A stretch of 64,000 bases of DNA from NCBI GenBank assembly GCA_029204225.1, contig CM055109.1:49190599-49254598 (forward strand). Reading direction: 5' to 3'. A program made the position numbers and the translations under genes. Under the pieces are notes generated by a model. That model worked only from the letters and a program-made list of their open reading frames with translations. It was not told the DNA's origin and did no database searches. Below, piece by piece: positions 11,958 through 24,078 of the stretch (positions within the stretch are counted from its first letter, which is position 1; the number at the start of each line of letters is the position of its first letter). Origin of the DNA: Diphasiastrum complanatum (taxonomy: Eukaryota > Streptophyta > Lycopodiopsida > Lycopodiales > Lycopodiaceae).

Positions 11958-12879
11958 TGTTGGATTTATATCCTTTACTCTCCAAAATCCTTTGTTTATC
12001 TGCCTTCATTCATGTTGTTGCATTTTTACTCATGTTGTCGCACAGTCTACATATTTACTTGTAAAACAAGATAGGCGAAAAACGCGACTGTCTGCATAAA
12101 TATAAGTAAATTTCCACAGGCAAAAAAGACGAAACTGTGTTTTTACACGTGATTTGTGACAAGCGAAAAAGACGACACTACCCTACAAATGCCAAAGGTG
12201 TCCTAATAGAAAAGTGAAGCTACCCTGTAAATCAAATTTGAAGGCATTTGTCAAAATGTCGCATTTTTCGCATTTTCATCAACGTTTATTTCAGCGAAGG
12301 TTGATGTCGCGGCCTTCTTAGGCTCATCCCATGCATTGTGCAAACATATTTGACAACAACAACAGCCACCCATGATCTCCCACGGACAGCACATCCACTT
12401 TGTACTTTCTTCATCTGCACACCTGTAAAAATTATGTATATATATTGGATACCATTTGCGTATTCAGTGTGTGTGTGTAAAATATAGCATGTATCAGAAG
12501 CATATCAGAGATAGACGAAGTAGATGCTTTCGCACATCGATTCTTTGTATTGTCAGTAATAGGTTTATTCTTTTTTACAGATTGAATTAGTTTTGTGAAG
12601 CACGCGGTTTCATCTGCTATTGTCTTGTGCTCACCTGCGTTATTGACCTGTATATTTTGCTATACTTAATCTGATACAGCTCTGTTTGTTCTGCGTTCAG
12701 ATTTGCATCAATTTTGCAATGCTTTTATACATTCTATCTGACTCTCTTATTGCTTAATCTTGTATTCTGTTCTTCGAAGAGTGAGATAGCTCATTCCGCT
12801 GTTGTGCACAAACACTTTCCATTCATGTTTATTTCTTTTTGAGCTATTTTTGTTTCTCACACACCCTCTTTCTCCAACA
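11958..12879 (+). repeat. 5' LTR of copia element 1
   Basis: The LTR begins TGTTGG and ends CCAACA, a 6-bp perfect inverted terminus. It is 922 bp long. A second copy of its first ~530 bp lies at 17058-17590; both share CACAGTCTACATATTTAC, CGACACTGCCCTACAAAT-like and CATCCACTT words with scattered differences. A primer-binding-site-like TGGCATTAGAGC follows immediately at 12880-12891. That is two substitutions from the initiator-Met tRNA complement TGGTATCAGAGC typical of plant copia elements. Confidence 0.85.
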
Positions 12880-15800
12880 TGGCATTAGAGCTATTTTTAA
12901 TAGCCTGATAAGCTTCCATAGTAACAAGACTCTACTAGCCGATAGAGTAATTGTCTTTTTGTTCTGTAATTAAGCACAAGATTTTCATACTTAAGTCACT
13001 GATAGTTATTCCTATCACCTAGACTAATCTTTCACCTGGATTTCCAAGGGAAAGCCAGTCCTATCATGGACAAGCTTGATGGAGCCAATTACCATTTGTG
13101 GAAATTTAAAATGAAAACAGTGCTAATGGCTAAAGAATTTTATAACGTTGTTATAGGTGCAGAAGGGAAACCCGAAGCTGACAACACAACAATCGCTAGA
13201 TGGAAGCTGAAGGATGGAAGGGCTCTCACGCTGATCATCCTCAACATTTTGGATACCCAGATCGGCCATGTATCCGAGGCCCAAACATCCAAAGAAGTCT
13301 AGGACATTTTGAGCACATTATATAAAGTGCGAGATATAGCTTCCAAGCCACATCTTAGGAAGAAATTTTACTCCCTCAAGATGGCAAATGGTGATTCCCT
13401 ACAGAATCACATCAACTAGTTCAAGAACCTGCTGAAGCAAATGGCCGCTGTTGGATCTGTCATAGACGATCAAGACGCAGTGATGCAATTGCTTACAAGC
13501 TTGCCAAGCTCATACGATAGTTGGGTGATGATCATCACGACACATCCAAAACTGACTCTTTCAAGAGTCATTACAATGTTGTTGCAAGAAGACACGTGGA
13601 GGAATGAAGTCTCTAGTTCCTCAGCTGATTCTCACGCCTTGTACACCAACAAGAGCACGACTAAGTAGTAGAAGAAGAAAGGCCCGAAGCAATCAAAGCA
13701 AGACTAGAAACCAGCATAGCACAAAGAACAGTCGAATCTGTAGACAAAGAAAAAGCTGTTCTGCAAATATTGCAAGCGAAATAACCACGAAATTCAAGAC
13801 TGCCGGATACTACAATCTAATAACAACATCAAGGGACAGTCGAATCAAGTGGCAAATGCAGCTACAAAAGCTCCACAATCTATTCAAGAAGCGGATCATG
13901 ATGCCTTCATGACCAGCCATCAAGGAGCATCCAGTGACAATTCTTGATTTATGGATTCTGGTGCCACTCAGCATATGATCAACCTCATTGGCTGTTTCGA
14001 GTCTTATACACCTTATAGTACCAGCAAATATGTTCACCTTGGCGATAATAGCACACAAGCTATTAAAGGTGAAGGTACTGTGAGATTGAGCTTTGCAAAT
14101 GATCAATCTAAGCTACTTTCTAAAGTTTTGTATGTACCCAATTTATCTACGAATCTGCTCTCTATAAGCAGAATCACAAATCTAGGACATAGAGTAGAAT
14201 TCGAATGTGATTAGTGCAAAGTAGTTGATAGGACAGACTAGCACTCGAAAAGAGACATGGATACTTGTATAGATTAAGTCATTGTTTTTCTGCCTCTAGT
14301 CAGGCGTTTAGTACTTCTACTCATGCAGATAAAAGTTTACTTTGGCATTATACACTTGGTCACTTAAATCATGCTGCTGTAAAACAAATGTCTAGACAAT
14401 CTATTGTTCTTGATCTAGACTATCCTCGTGATAAAGTCGAGTTACCTGTCTGTCAGGACTGTCTAGTTGGTAAACAAACTAGAAAACCATTTAGATCAAG
14501 CCATCAACATACTGTTAGAGGATTGTTAGACATTGTACATTCAGACATTTGTGGCCTGATGAAAAATCCTTTACTGAAGGATGCAAAGTATTTTATAGCT
14601 TTTATCGATGAATTCTCCAGAAGGACTATGGTGTACTTTATAAAAAAGAAATCAGAAGCTTTCAATTGCTTCAGAATCTTCAAGGAGCATGCAAAAAAAG
14701 AGACTAGAAGGACGATCAAGGCCCTAAGATTAGACGGTGGTGGAGAATATATCTCTATCGAGGTTAAGGAGTACTAACAGAGCCAAGACATTGAGGATCA
14801 ATTCATCACTCCTTACAGTCCTCAGTCAAATGGCTTAGTCGAGAGGAAGAACTGTACTCTAAAATTAGCCAAATGTATGCTAGCGCATGCATCGCTGCCC
14901 AAGAGCTTCTGGGCCGAAGTTGTCTCCACTGCAGCTTACGTCCAGAATAGATGTTCGACCAAGGCCCTCTCAAGAAAGACACCCTATGAGGTGTGGACAG
15001 GCTCTAATCCTTATGTGAAGAACCTAAGAGTGTCCAGATGTGTTGCCTACGTGCATATTTTGAAAGACACGAGAAAGAAATTTGACTTCCAAGGTTTCAA
15101 GACCATCCTAATTGGATATACTTCATTTGATAATACATGTAAGTTGTATGATCTCGATACCCAATAAGTCTTGTACAACAAGGATACAGTCTTTATCGAG
15201 GATCAGTTCGTCGACATCAAAGGCAAGAATATTGTTCCAAGAGAACCTCCATCACCTGCCATTGACATGACAATCAGAGCTTTGGGCTCAAGCATGTCCA
15301 TTGTCGATCCACTATTTGACAACGAATCAGACAAAGACGTTGTTGCTACCCAGCAACAAGTTCCAAGAGTGGTTCATCAGTCGATTCCTCCTAGAAGATC
15401 AAGCCGAGTGCGCACACATCCCACAAGGTATACTCTTGAGTCTGCATGTCTCTTGATACAAGAACCGACAACAGTCGAAGAGGCACTTAGCCAACCAGAC
15501 TCTGATCTCTAGAGAGAAGCTATGGACATAGAGTATTCCTCTCTGATCAAGAACCAGACGTGGTCACTAGTCAAGGCTCTTATTGGCTACAATATCATTG
15601 ATTGCAAATGGATCTTCAAGATCAAGTATAGTGCCAGTGGAACAATTGATCAAAGGAAGACAAGATTGGTAGCACGAGGATTAACTTAGATCCCCAACGT
15701 CGACTACAGCGAAACTTTCAGTCCAGTAGTCAAACATTCGTCGATCCGAGCTCTCTTATCATATGTTGCAGCTGTCAACCTCGAAGTGCATCAACTTGAT

Positions 15801-17057
15801 GTACAAACAGCTTATCTGAATGGAATTATACAAGAATACATCTACATGATCTAGCCCCAAGGATATTTTCTGGAAGGTACGAAGAATCATGTCTGTAAAC
15901 TCCATAAAGCACTCTACGGCTTGAAACAGTCCGCCAGAGCTTGCTTTCAGAGGATCAACACATTCCTCATCGAACAAGGTTTCCAACCAAGCACTACTGA
16001 TTGCAACATCTATTCCAAGTCGGTTCAACAACCCTTCATTATCATCACCTTATATGTTGATGATACATTGCTTTTCAGCAACAATACCAATTTGGTCAAG
16101 GATTCTAAACAAAGGCTGTTTTATGAGTTCGACATGACTGATCTGGACGAAGCTCACTTTTATTTTGGCATTCAGATCCACAGAGACAAAGCGAGACGAT
16201 TGATCTATATCACTCAACAAATGTATCTTCACAATGTTCTTAACAGATACAATCTAATGAATTGTAAGTTAGCTCACTCACCGATGAATCCAGGCCTGCG
16301 TTTGTCAAAGGACCAATGTCCCCAAACCAAGTAGGAAGAGGACCAGATGAGAGAGTATCCTTATCGATCGATACTTGGATCTCTCATGTATGCAATTGTC
16401 TGTACAAGACCTGATATCTCTTTTAAAGTAAGCTCACTCAGCTAATATATGGCTAATCTTGGCATTACCCATTGGAAGGCTCTCATAAGAGTCATGAGGT
16501 ATATTCGAGCTACCATGGACCAGTGCATCTGCTATGGAGAAGTCAGCAATGACAATCTTCATCAGCTCAGTGGATATTCTAATGCAAGTTGGGGAGGAGA
16601 TGTAGACAATCATAAGTCCGCATCTGGATTTACATTCTTCTTCAACAGCGGTCCTATCTCATGGAACAGTCGTAAGCAAACCTCTATCGCTCTTTCTTCT
16701 ACAGAAACTAAATACATTGCTGCTTCTCAATCTATCAAAGAAGCATTCTAGTTGAGAAAATTACTGTCAAACATTAATTTGTATCAGTACAACCCACAAT
16801 TTTATTATGTGATAATCAGAGTGCTATTGCCTTATCGGCCCACCCTAGATTTCACTCTAGGAGTAAGCACATTGAAATCAGATATCACTACATCAAGGGC
16901 GAGGTTCTCAACAAGGAGGTGAGCTTAACGTACTGTAGAACACATGACATGGTTGCAGATATTTTCACGAAGGCATTAAGTGTTAATGCACACAACCAGT
17001 TTTGTGCATTGCTTAGTCTGAAGATCAAGGCATCCACGGATCCAGATTAAGGGGGGG
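12880..17057 (+). pseudogene. Copia element 1 gag-pol, many in-frame stops
   Basis: This is a Ty1/copia polyprotein. Gag starts at 13066 (MDKLDGANYHLWKFKMK) and its zinc knuckle CKYCKRNNHEIQDC is at 13762-13803. Protease has FMDSGATQHM at about 13950. Integrase follows one frameshift near 14240-14265, with WHYTLGHLNH, CQDC, VHSDICG, RLDGGGEY and GLVERKN. RT has LVARGL, YGLKQSARAC and YVDDTLLF at about 16050. RNase H has SSTETKYIAAS. The primer-binding site is at 12880 and the polypurine tract (AAGGGGGGG) at 17049-17057. More than 15 stops interrupt it, almost all TAG or TAA where Gln or Trp is expected. It inserted into an exon of the unknown gene to its left. Confidence 0.9.
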
Positions 17058-17590
17058 TAGTGGATTTATCTCCTTTACTCTCTTAGATCCTACGTTAATC
17101 TGCCTCCATTCATGCTGCTGCATTTTTACTCATGTTGTCGCACAGTCTACATATTTACATGTAAAATAAGATAGGCGAAAGATGCGACTATCTGCATAAA
17201 TACAAGTAAATTTTCACAGGCGAAAAAGGCGAACTGTGTTTTTACACGTGATTTGTGACAGGCAAAAAAGACGACACTGCCCTACAAATTCCAAAGGTGT
17301 TCTAATAGAAAAGCAAAGGTACCATATAAATCAAATTTTAAGGCATTTGTCAGAGTGTCGCATTTTCGCATTTTCATCAACGTTCATTTCAGCAAAGGCT
17401 GATGTCGCGGCCATCTCATGCTCATCCCATGCACTGTGCAAACAGATTTGACAATGACAACAATCACCCATGATCTCCCACATACAGCACATCCACTTGG
17501 TACTTTCTTCATCTGCACACCTGTAAAAATTATGTATATATATTGGATATCATCTGCATATTCAGTGTGTGTGTGTAAAATATAGCATGT
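17058..17590 (+). repeat. 3' LTR of copia element 1, truncated
   Basis: This stretch aligns to the first ~530 bp of the 5' LTR at 11958 and starts right after the polypurine tract. Similarity ends at TATAGCATGT, where the LTR of copia element 2 begins. About 390 bp of the LTR are missing. Element 2 inserted into or recombined with this LTR. Confidence 0.85.
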
Positions 17591-18086
17591 GTTGAGCACC
17601 ACAATTTCTCATGGGCACTAAACTTTCCCGAGCACCGCCCAAACTAAGTTTAAGAACATAGCCTTTGTTGGAATTAAGCATCACTCCAACTCACCCGAAT
17701 TCGAATCTCCAAAATTTGAGTCATCAGAACACGAATCATTCAAGTTTGTCCTGAGCACCAGTACACTATGTAATATACACACACTCTCTCTACGACAACT
17801 TTGCAGTCTTACTCTTTGAAGTCGAGAACGGCTGTGCATCAACCAACTGGAGTAGAAGCGGGATCGATGACGAACTCTTCAAGTTCAAAATATTCGACTA
17901 CATCCTCTTCGATCACCTATGAACTCAAAGTCTTTGAGTTCGAGATCCACACCATCCACACGGCCCTATCCAAATGCAGACCACGTCACAGTTCACTTTA
18001 GCAGTTTGGTAAAGATCTTGTAAATTTCTCTATGTTGAAACTGTGCTTTCTATTCCGCACCTAATCTATTTGAGAGCATCCCAACA
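17590..18086 (+). repeat. 5' LTR of copia element 2
   Basis: A 497-bp segment starts TGTTGAGC and ends CCCAACA, so TGTTG...CAACA are inverted termini. It is followed after AAG by TGGAATCAGAACC (18090-18102), a diverged initiator-Met tRNA primer-binding site, and by a gag start codon 74 nt further on. No second LTR copy was found in the window, so the boundary calls rest on termini and context. Confidence 0.65.
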
Positions 18087-18159
18087 AAGTGGAATCAGAA
18101 CCATCGTTCCAAACTACTATTAGTATTTAAAATTGTTTACTACACTTAGATCATTCATC

Positions 18160-18382
18160 ATGGAAGGAACATCTTCAAAAATGTGCCTGATCAACAAGTT
18201 TAATGATGATGACTTCCACATGTGGAAGTTCAAGATGAAGATGATACTCACAGAAAAAGAACTCTGGGAATACGTCAACGGTTCAATAGCCAAGCCAATT
18301 GAACCTAACATGCTGACCACCTGAGAAGCTAAGGATGGCAAAGCACTTGCCATTGTATCTCTGAACGTTGAACTTCACATTT
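18160..18382 (+). pseudogene. Copia element 2 gag fragment
   Basis: From the ATG at 18160 the plus strand encodes MEGTSSKMCLINKFNDDDFH and MWKFKMKMILTEKELWEYV, the typical copia Gag N-terminus (F-x-W-K-F-K-M). A TGA at 18322 interrupts it, with in-frame Gag-like sequence (EAKDGKALAIVSLNVELHIS) continuing. At about 18382 the plus-strand gag stops abruptly and minus-strand pol of copia element 3 begins. This is a recombination or insertion junction with the two coding strands opposed. Confidence 0.8.
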
Positions 18383-20615
18383 CTACTCGACACGACTTTC
18401 TTCGTGGTTGGGTTGTAGAGTCTGTAGACTTGTGATCCATTCGAGTATCCGACCATGATTGTTTGCTCCAACTTTTTGTCGCGCTTGCTTCTTTGTTCCT
18501 TTGGTATGTGCTTGTATGCTGCACATCCAAATACACACATGTATGACAGATCAGGCTTTCTATCTGTCCACATTTTGTACGGTGTTTTGTTTTTCAGGAC
18601 TTTTGTTGTTGATCTGTTTTGCAGGTGTACCGCTGCAGTTATTGCCTCAGCCCAAAATTGACTTGGCAATCGAGCCTGTGCCATCATGCATCTGGCTCCT
18701 TCGACTAGTGTCCTATTTCTTCTTTCTGCGATACCATTATATTTGGGTGTGTACGCAGGAGTGAATTGATGCTCTATTTCTTGTTCTTAGCAAAATCTTG
18801 AAAATTATGTGCTCTTGTACTCACCTCAATTATCAGACCCGATGATCTGAATCTTCTTCGAGGTGTGTCTTTCTGCAAATGCCATGAACTTTTTGAAAGA
18901 CAAACACTTCATATTTTTTCTTCAAGTAATAGATCGTCATCCGGCTGTAGTCATCAATGGATGTCAAGAAATACCTCGATCCTGAGAGCGAATCAACTTT
19001 CATCGGTCCACAAACATCTGAGTGGACGACCTCAAGGACTTCTTTAGCTCTTCTTCCCTTGTACATGAATGGATTCCGATGTTGTTTCCCTTTCCGACAG
19101 GCTTTGCAGAACTCAGTATCGGGTCTGGATATTTTCAGACCTGTGACTATGTCCTTCTTGCTCATGTCGTAGAGGCTCCTCATGTTCAGATGATACATTC
19201 TTCTGTGCCAGATTTGATCTTCATTTTCTGATGCATTTAGTATGCTATTAGAATTGCTGATTGTTTTGGATTGGTAGAGATTGTCTTCTCTGCATCCAAC
19301 TGTCAGCAACTTGTTCATTGTTTTCTCGATCATCCGGCATACATTGCCATCAAATAGAACTCAAATTCCAATATCTGTCAGCTTGGAGACTGATAGTAGA
19401 TTTTTTCTTAATGAGGGTACGTAGAGTTCTCTTGGTAACTCTGCTTGTCCCGACAATGTTCATAGTTGTAGAGTTCTGATGCCCTTGACATCGTGTTGGT
19501 TCCCATCACCTAGAATCACTGCTCTGTTATTTTTGAGTTCTCTGAAGTCGATCAAGATTCTTTTGTTGCAAGTAATGTGTGAGGTTGCTCCTAAATCAAT
19601 GACTACGTTGCAGTCTTGTTTAGTGTAGCTTGTCGAGGCTTCATCGAGTATCGTGAAGGCCTTATTACTTTTATCTGCATCTCTCGATGACTCTGTAACA
19701 TTCGCCTTATCAGCTTTGTTTTTTCTTTTCGGGTTGAATCTGCAATCATATGTAGAGTGTCCCTTTTCTTACAGTGCATGCAAGGTATTGTCGGGTTAAA
19801 CTAGCATTTGTTAGCTGCATGTCCCGGCTTGTGACAGTGATCACAGGAGGATGTTTCTTGGTTGTCATTGCCTCTGCTCAAAGACTTTGTATTTGCCTTG
19901 TCGAATCTAGATCTGGGTTTGTTCTTCTTCTTTCTTTTCATGAAAAGGGCCTTCCTCTAGTCACTGTTTCCTTCTCCTTTGTTCCTCATCAATCTCTCAT
20001 CAGCGACAAGATTGATTGCTCTTTCGAATGTCATATCTGGTAGGCTCAATATGAGCATTCTCAATGGTTGATAGGACATAGGTAGGGAATTCATGAAGTG
20101 CATTAGCTGTTGTGGTGCTAGGACCTGGTGTTCCTGTCCTGAGGCAACAAGTTGAGCGAAGATTGTTCTGATCTTCTCAACATGCTGATCCAACTGATTG
20201 CCATCCCATTGCATAGATTGCAGCTGATTGTGAAGATGCATCATTGAAGTGGCAGTTCTCACTTCGTACTTCTACGTTAGTCTTTCCCATGCTTCATGGC
20301 TGCTCTCACAGTCTTCAATTTGCATGAGTATTTCTTTGTTAATGGACGAAATGATCATCACCATTGCACGTTCATCTTTTATGATCCACTTAGCTCTCCT
20401 TGGGTCTCCCTCTGGAGGCTGCACCTCTATGAGTTTGGTTATCGACCAGATGCCTTCACCCTTCAGAAGTGTTTTGATTTTGAATTTCCATACTATGTAG
20501 TTTTCACCATCAAGACTAATTGCTATTCTCATCTGGATCGTTGTAGCCATATTGTGTTGTCTTAGAGAATCACTGCTCGGATTTCATGTAGTGATAACCC
20601 TGCGCTCTGATACCA
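18383..20615 (-). pseudogene. Copia element 3 gag-protease-integrase, 3'-truncated
   Basis: Minus-strand Gag opens at 20550 (MATTIQMRIAISLDGENYIV, WKFKIKTLLKGEG) and continues after a stop at 20262 (QSMQWDGNQLDQHVEKIRTI, RAINLVADERLM). Integrase lies at 19333-18833 with a zinc domain (IWHRRMYHLN..., CKACRKGKQ), VVHSDVCGPM and SIDDYSRM. A later piece, 18687-18383, reads QFWAEAITAAVHLQNRSTTK, CVFGCAAYKHIPKEQRSK and VGYSNGSQVYRLY. The polyprotein stops there without RT, at the junction with element 2. The primer-binding site on minus is a perfect TGGTATCAGAGC at 20615-20604. Confidence 0.85.
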
Positions 20616-21360
20616 TGTAGTGGAATTTTGACTTTGTTCGTTTCTGTGTTTTGTTTCAGGATCGTAAGCAAGCGACTACAGATCACAGATCATGACATAA
20701 TCAATCGAGAAGATGACACGACAAAGAAGAAGTGGATGAGAGAACAATTGTATTTTCTATATCTCGTTTTCGGGTGAGTTGACCAGTGTCTCGCTCGTTG
20801 GCGGCATGACGCTCACCTCAAATCGCTGTGTTTTGCTTGTTGGCAGACTTTCATGCACATATCTACCCTCTATCTTCATGTCTCGTCCTCTATTTTTCGT
20901 GTTAATCAAAAAGTGTATTTATCTCCACTATGTGTAGTTTACGAGATAGTTCATCAGACAATTACAAGACAAGTTAATGCTAATTAACTAGTTAGTTATT
21001 CTCTGTTGTCGTTGTCTATGTTAGCTGAGCGTGAAGTACAATACACCACACTTGTCGAGCTGCCAGCTGGCAACGTGAATTGTTCTCTTTTGTTTTGTGT
21101 CTTCGTCGAGTGTGTTCGTCACTTGGTCGTCGGGCTGAATCTCGAATAATTTTTTTTCGGTCTTCGAGGTATGTTCATCATTCATTTCGCTTTGCTTCGG
21201 GGTATGTTTGCCCTTTGCTTCGTCTCGCTTCATCAACTTCGTGACAAAGTTGGAGGAGTTCACAATTTTTTACGAGATTCTCATTCCAATGACAATAACT
21301 TCTTACAAGACTCCATGCACAAAATGCGCGCTCCCTCATCAATTATGTTAGTCACTAACA
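20616..21360 (-). repeat. Probable 5' LTR of copia element 3
   Basis: It abuts the perfect primer-binding site at 20604-20615. Read on plus it begins TGTAGTGG and a plausible end is CACTAACA at 21353-21360, roughly inverted termini. The sequence just beyond 21360 resumes RT of copia element 4, so element 3 appears nested inside element 4. No second LTR is present, so the right border is an estimate. Confidence 0.5.
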
Positions 21361-23154
21361 CTGATCACCAGTATATCGAATCGACTATCCTCCTGGGAGT
21401 TTTGCATTCGAGTATGTTGAAGTCTTCAATTATTATTTTTATATACTTTTGTTGGTGAAGATACAACTTGCCACCTTCAAAGTCTCTTTCGATCTGTAAG
21501 CCTAGATAGATTTTTGCTTCTCCTAGGTCAGTGATCTCAAATATTTCAGAAATGTCTCTTTTGACATTTGAAATCAATTTATATATTTTTTATTTTTGAG
21601 AAGATAAGCGTGTCATCAACATAAATAGCTAGAATGATAATTTCATCTTTGACATGTTTGATATAGACATTTGACTCAACAAATAAAGGTTCAAAGCCTA
21701 AAGAACGTAGTGCTTCATCCTTCTTTCTATACCATTGTCTGACTGCTTGTTTTAGACCATAGATGCTTTTATTCATGTGACATCTGAATTTTGGATATTG
21801 TTGGCTTATAAAACCAGGTTGATCCATGAATAAATCTTCTTCTAATTTTGCATGCAAGAACGCAGTTTTCTCATCTAGAATATGGATGAGATCATGAGCC
21901 ACTGCATAAGCGAATAACAAGCAAATTGATGTGTGTTTGACTACTGGTGAGAAAGTATCAATGTAGTCGATTCCATATTTTTGTGAAAAATCTTGTGCAA
22001 CCAACCTTGCTTTGTATTTGATGTTATCTCCATCAGGACCTGTTTTGATATTGTAGATCCATTTGCATTTAATTGGTTTTCTTCCATCAGGTATAGGTGC
22101 AAGTGTCCATACATTGTTCTTATACATCCATGACATTTTGTCCTCCATTACTTGAATCCAATGATCTTTATTTGGTCCATCAATAGCTTCCTCGAATGTT
22201 TGAGGTTCATCTATGAAGCCACAAAATTAGATGACTATATTTGTTGAAACATCATGACCAAACCTTACTGGTGGTTTTTTTTGTCTATCAGATCTTCTCA
22301 CAGTTTGTATAGGTTTTGAATTCAATTCTGTTTATTTGGGTTTGACCTAGTCTGCTTGAATTCAAACTGGTGATTCGAGTCTTTCAGGTACTCGATCTTG
22401 AACTCTCTCTAAATCTGGTAATTCTTGTTCATCATCTGCTTGCTTTACTTCTGTCGTTGGTACTCATAATAAGTCTTGAGAATTTCATAGCCGACTAAGT
22501 CATTGTCTGCTATGTACTTTGACTCATTGAATTTGACATCTTGAACAACTTTTATTCTGCCAGTTTCGAGTATATAGACTCGATAATATGACAAATGTAA
22601 CTCGAATCCTACCAAAAAACCTTGTTCTATTCTTTTATTGAGTTTCTTTCTCAATTTGTTTGGTATGTGCATGCATAAACTGCACATCCGAATGTTCAAA
22701 CATGAGCAAGATTTGGCTTCGACATAAACATCTTTATGAAAGGTGTTCGATTCATTTTGTCTTTAAGACAAGATTTGCAGGTAGTTCGAATATCTCGACT
22801 CTTGATTTTCACTTCTTCGATTCTTTGACTCTTGTTGGCTTGGTACAAGGCTTTCATGTTCATGTGACATAACCTCTTGTGCCACAAAATATCTATCGAT
22901 TCTTGAGTTTGATTTGCTTGTTCGATTCGAGTTCGAATGTTCAAGTGATACAAATCACCTTCTCTGTTACCTTTAGCAACTAGGTTATCAAAATCTTCAT
23001 CAAACAATTTACAAGAGTCCCTTGTAAAGGTTACTGACATTCCTGTATCGACTATCTTTGCTACGGATAGAAGATCTTTATCAAGAGTAGGAACATAGAG
23101 AACTTCCTCATGAAATTTTAGCATAAGTGATGAAAATCCCAAAATAGGCTCCAA
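21361..23154 (-). pseudogene. Copia element 4 protease-integrase-RT fragment
   Basis: In minus order, protease-end and integrase sequence lies at 23154-22696 (VLYVPTLDKDLLSVAKIVDT, LWHKRLCHMNMKAL, CKSCLKDKMN). An integrase C-terminal piece is at 22699-22445 (SLCMHIPNKLRKKLNKRIEQ, GFLVGFE). RT spans 22148-21579 and 21577-21365, with WTLAPIPDGRKPIKCKWIYN, ARLVAQDFSQKYGIDY, DTFSPVVKHTS, SIYGLKQAVRQWY, IYVDDTLIFS and GEAKIYLGLQI. RT breaks off after LECKTP, exactly where the copia element 3 LTR begins. RNase H and both LTRs are missing. Confidence 0.85.
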
Positions 23155-23289
23155 AAATGACCAGGGTTAAGCTTTTGAGATAAATTTGGACTTAACCAGA
23201 AAATGCTTGAGGTTAACTGGATTTCTCCAGCATACAATAGGCTTCGGCATGTCTTGCAGCTCCGGGACTTGTTGGCAGAGCCGGTGTAG
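23155..23289. other. Short unassigned spacer left of the telomeric seed
   Basis: About 135 bp join the copia fragment to the telomeric dimer at 23290. Nothing recognisable was found. It contains GGGTTAAGCTTTTGAG at about 23164, a partial echo of the PLE terminus GGGTTAAGC. Confidence 0.35.
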
Positions 23290-23303
23290 TTTAGGGTTTA
23301 GGG
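23290..23303 (+). repeat. Interstitial telomeric dimer (TTTAGGG)2
   Basis: This is two perfect plant telomere repeats, with the G-rich strand on plus. They abut the 3'-truncated end of the diverged PLE reverse transcriptase to the right. The complementary CCCTAAACCCTAA supplies the last codons and stop of that ORF. Orientation matches the other PLE-telomere junctions in the window. Confidence 0.9.
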
Positions 23304-24070
23304 TGAAGCCAGATTGAGGCGTGTTCGAAAATGTAACCATTGTAGGAGCAAATGGGTATGCCGACTAGAATAGGTTTATGAATTTTGGGAAGAAGATAAA
23401 ATGTACAAGCTCTAAAATCTTTTTCAGGAATTTGGAGAATGTTTTTTATTTCTTCTTCAGTCAAAATTGCAGAGTGTTTCAAACATGCCAACTGGATTCT
23501 GTCAAACAATTCTACCCAAGGAATTTCAGAAACAGAGAGATAGACCTTGTTATCTGAGAGTTGGGAGAGACCTTCCTTTTCATACCAAGTTTGGTTGAGA
23601 ATAACAAGTCCTAAATTTTTATCAGCCGGTTTGATGATAATGGAATTATCAGAAACTAGATGTTTAAGGGCTACTCTGAGTTTTCTTGGTAGGTAAGGTT
23701 TGTGAGTCCTTGGAAGGGAATCAATGAGGTCTGTGAAGAACTGTTTACCGATGTCTAAGATATTTTCAAGAACGGAAAATTTGTTAGGAGGTTCCCAAAG
23801 GCCACTAGAAATTCTAAATGGCGAGAAGCTATCTTCAGAAGTCTTGAAAAAGTATCTGAGACGAAAAGATCTACAAAGTTGTAGATAGCTAGAAAATAAA
23901 TCAGAAGATGGAGGGCACAAAGGATGAGGAATGTAGTTCAAGCCTAAACCTAAAAGCTTCTTCTCATCGTAAGAAAGTATTCTATCAGAGAGATTATGAA
24001 TAGCAGTATTAGTTATTCTATAATCTACTTCAAACGAAGATTTCTTACTGAAGAGTAGAAGAGTGTAAAG
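23291..24070 (-). pseudogene. Diverged PLE (family D) reverse transcriptase, 3'-truncated
   Basis: Minus-strand sequence aligns over its length to the N-terminal 40% of the complete Penelope RT at 56359-58218. Matching blocks are FEVDYRITNTAIHNLSDR, KKLLGLGLNYIPHPLCPP, SIIIKPADKNLGLVILN, YLLPKIHKPILVG and GYIFEHASIWLH. After IWLH the frame runs straight into the telomeric CCCTAAACCCTAA, so the palm motifs with the catalytic Asp residues are absent. There is no ATG at the expected place just after ORF1 and the copy is not functional. KPADKNLG and YLLPKIHKP are diagnostic of PLE rather than LINE RTs. Confidence 0.9.
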
Positions 24071-24078
24071 TTTTGGGT

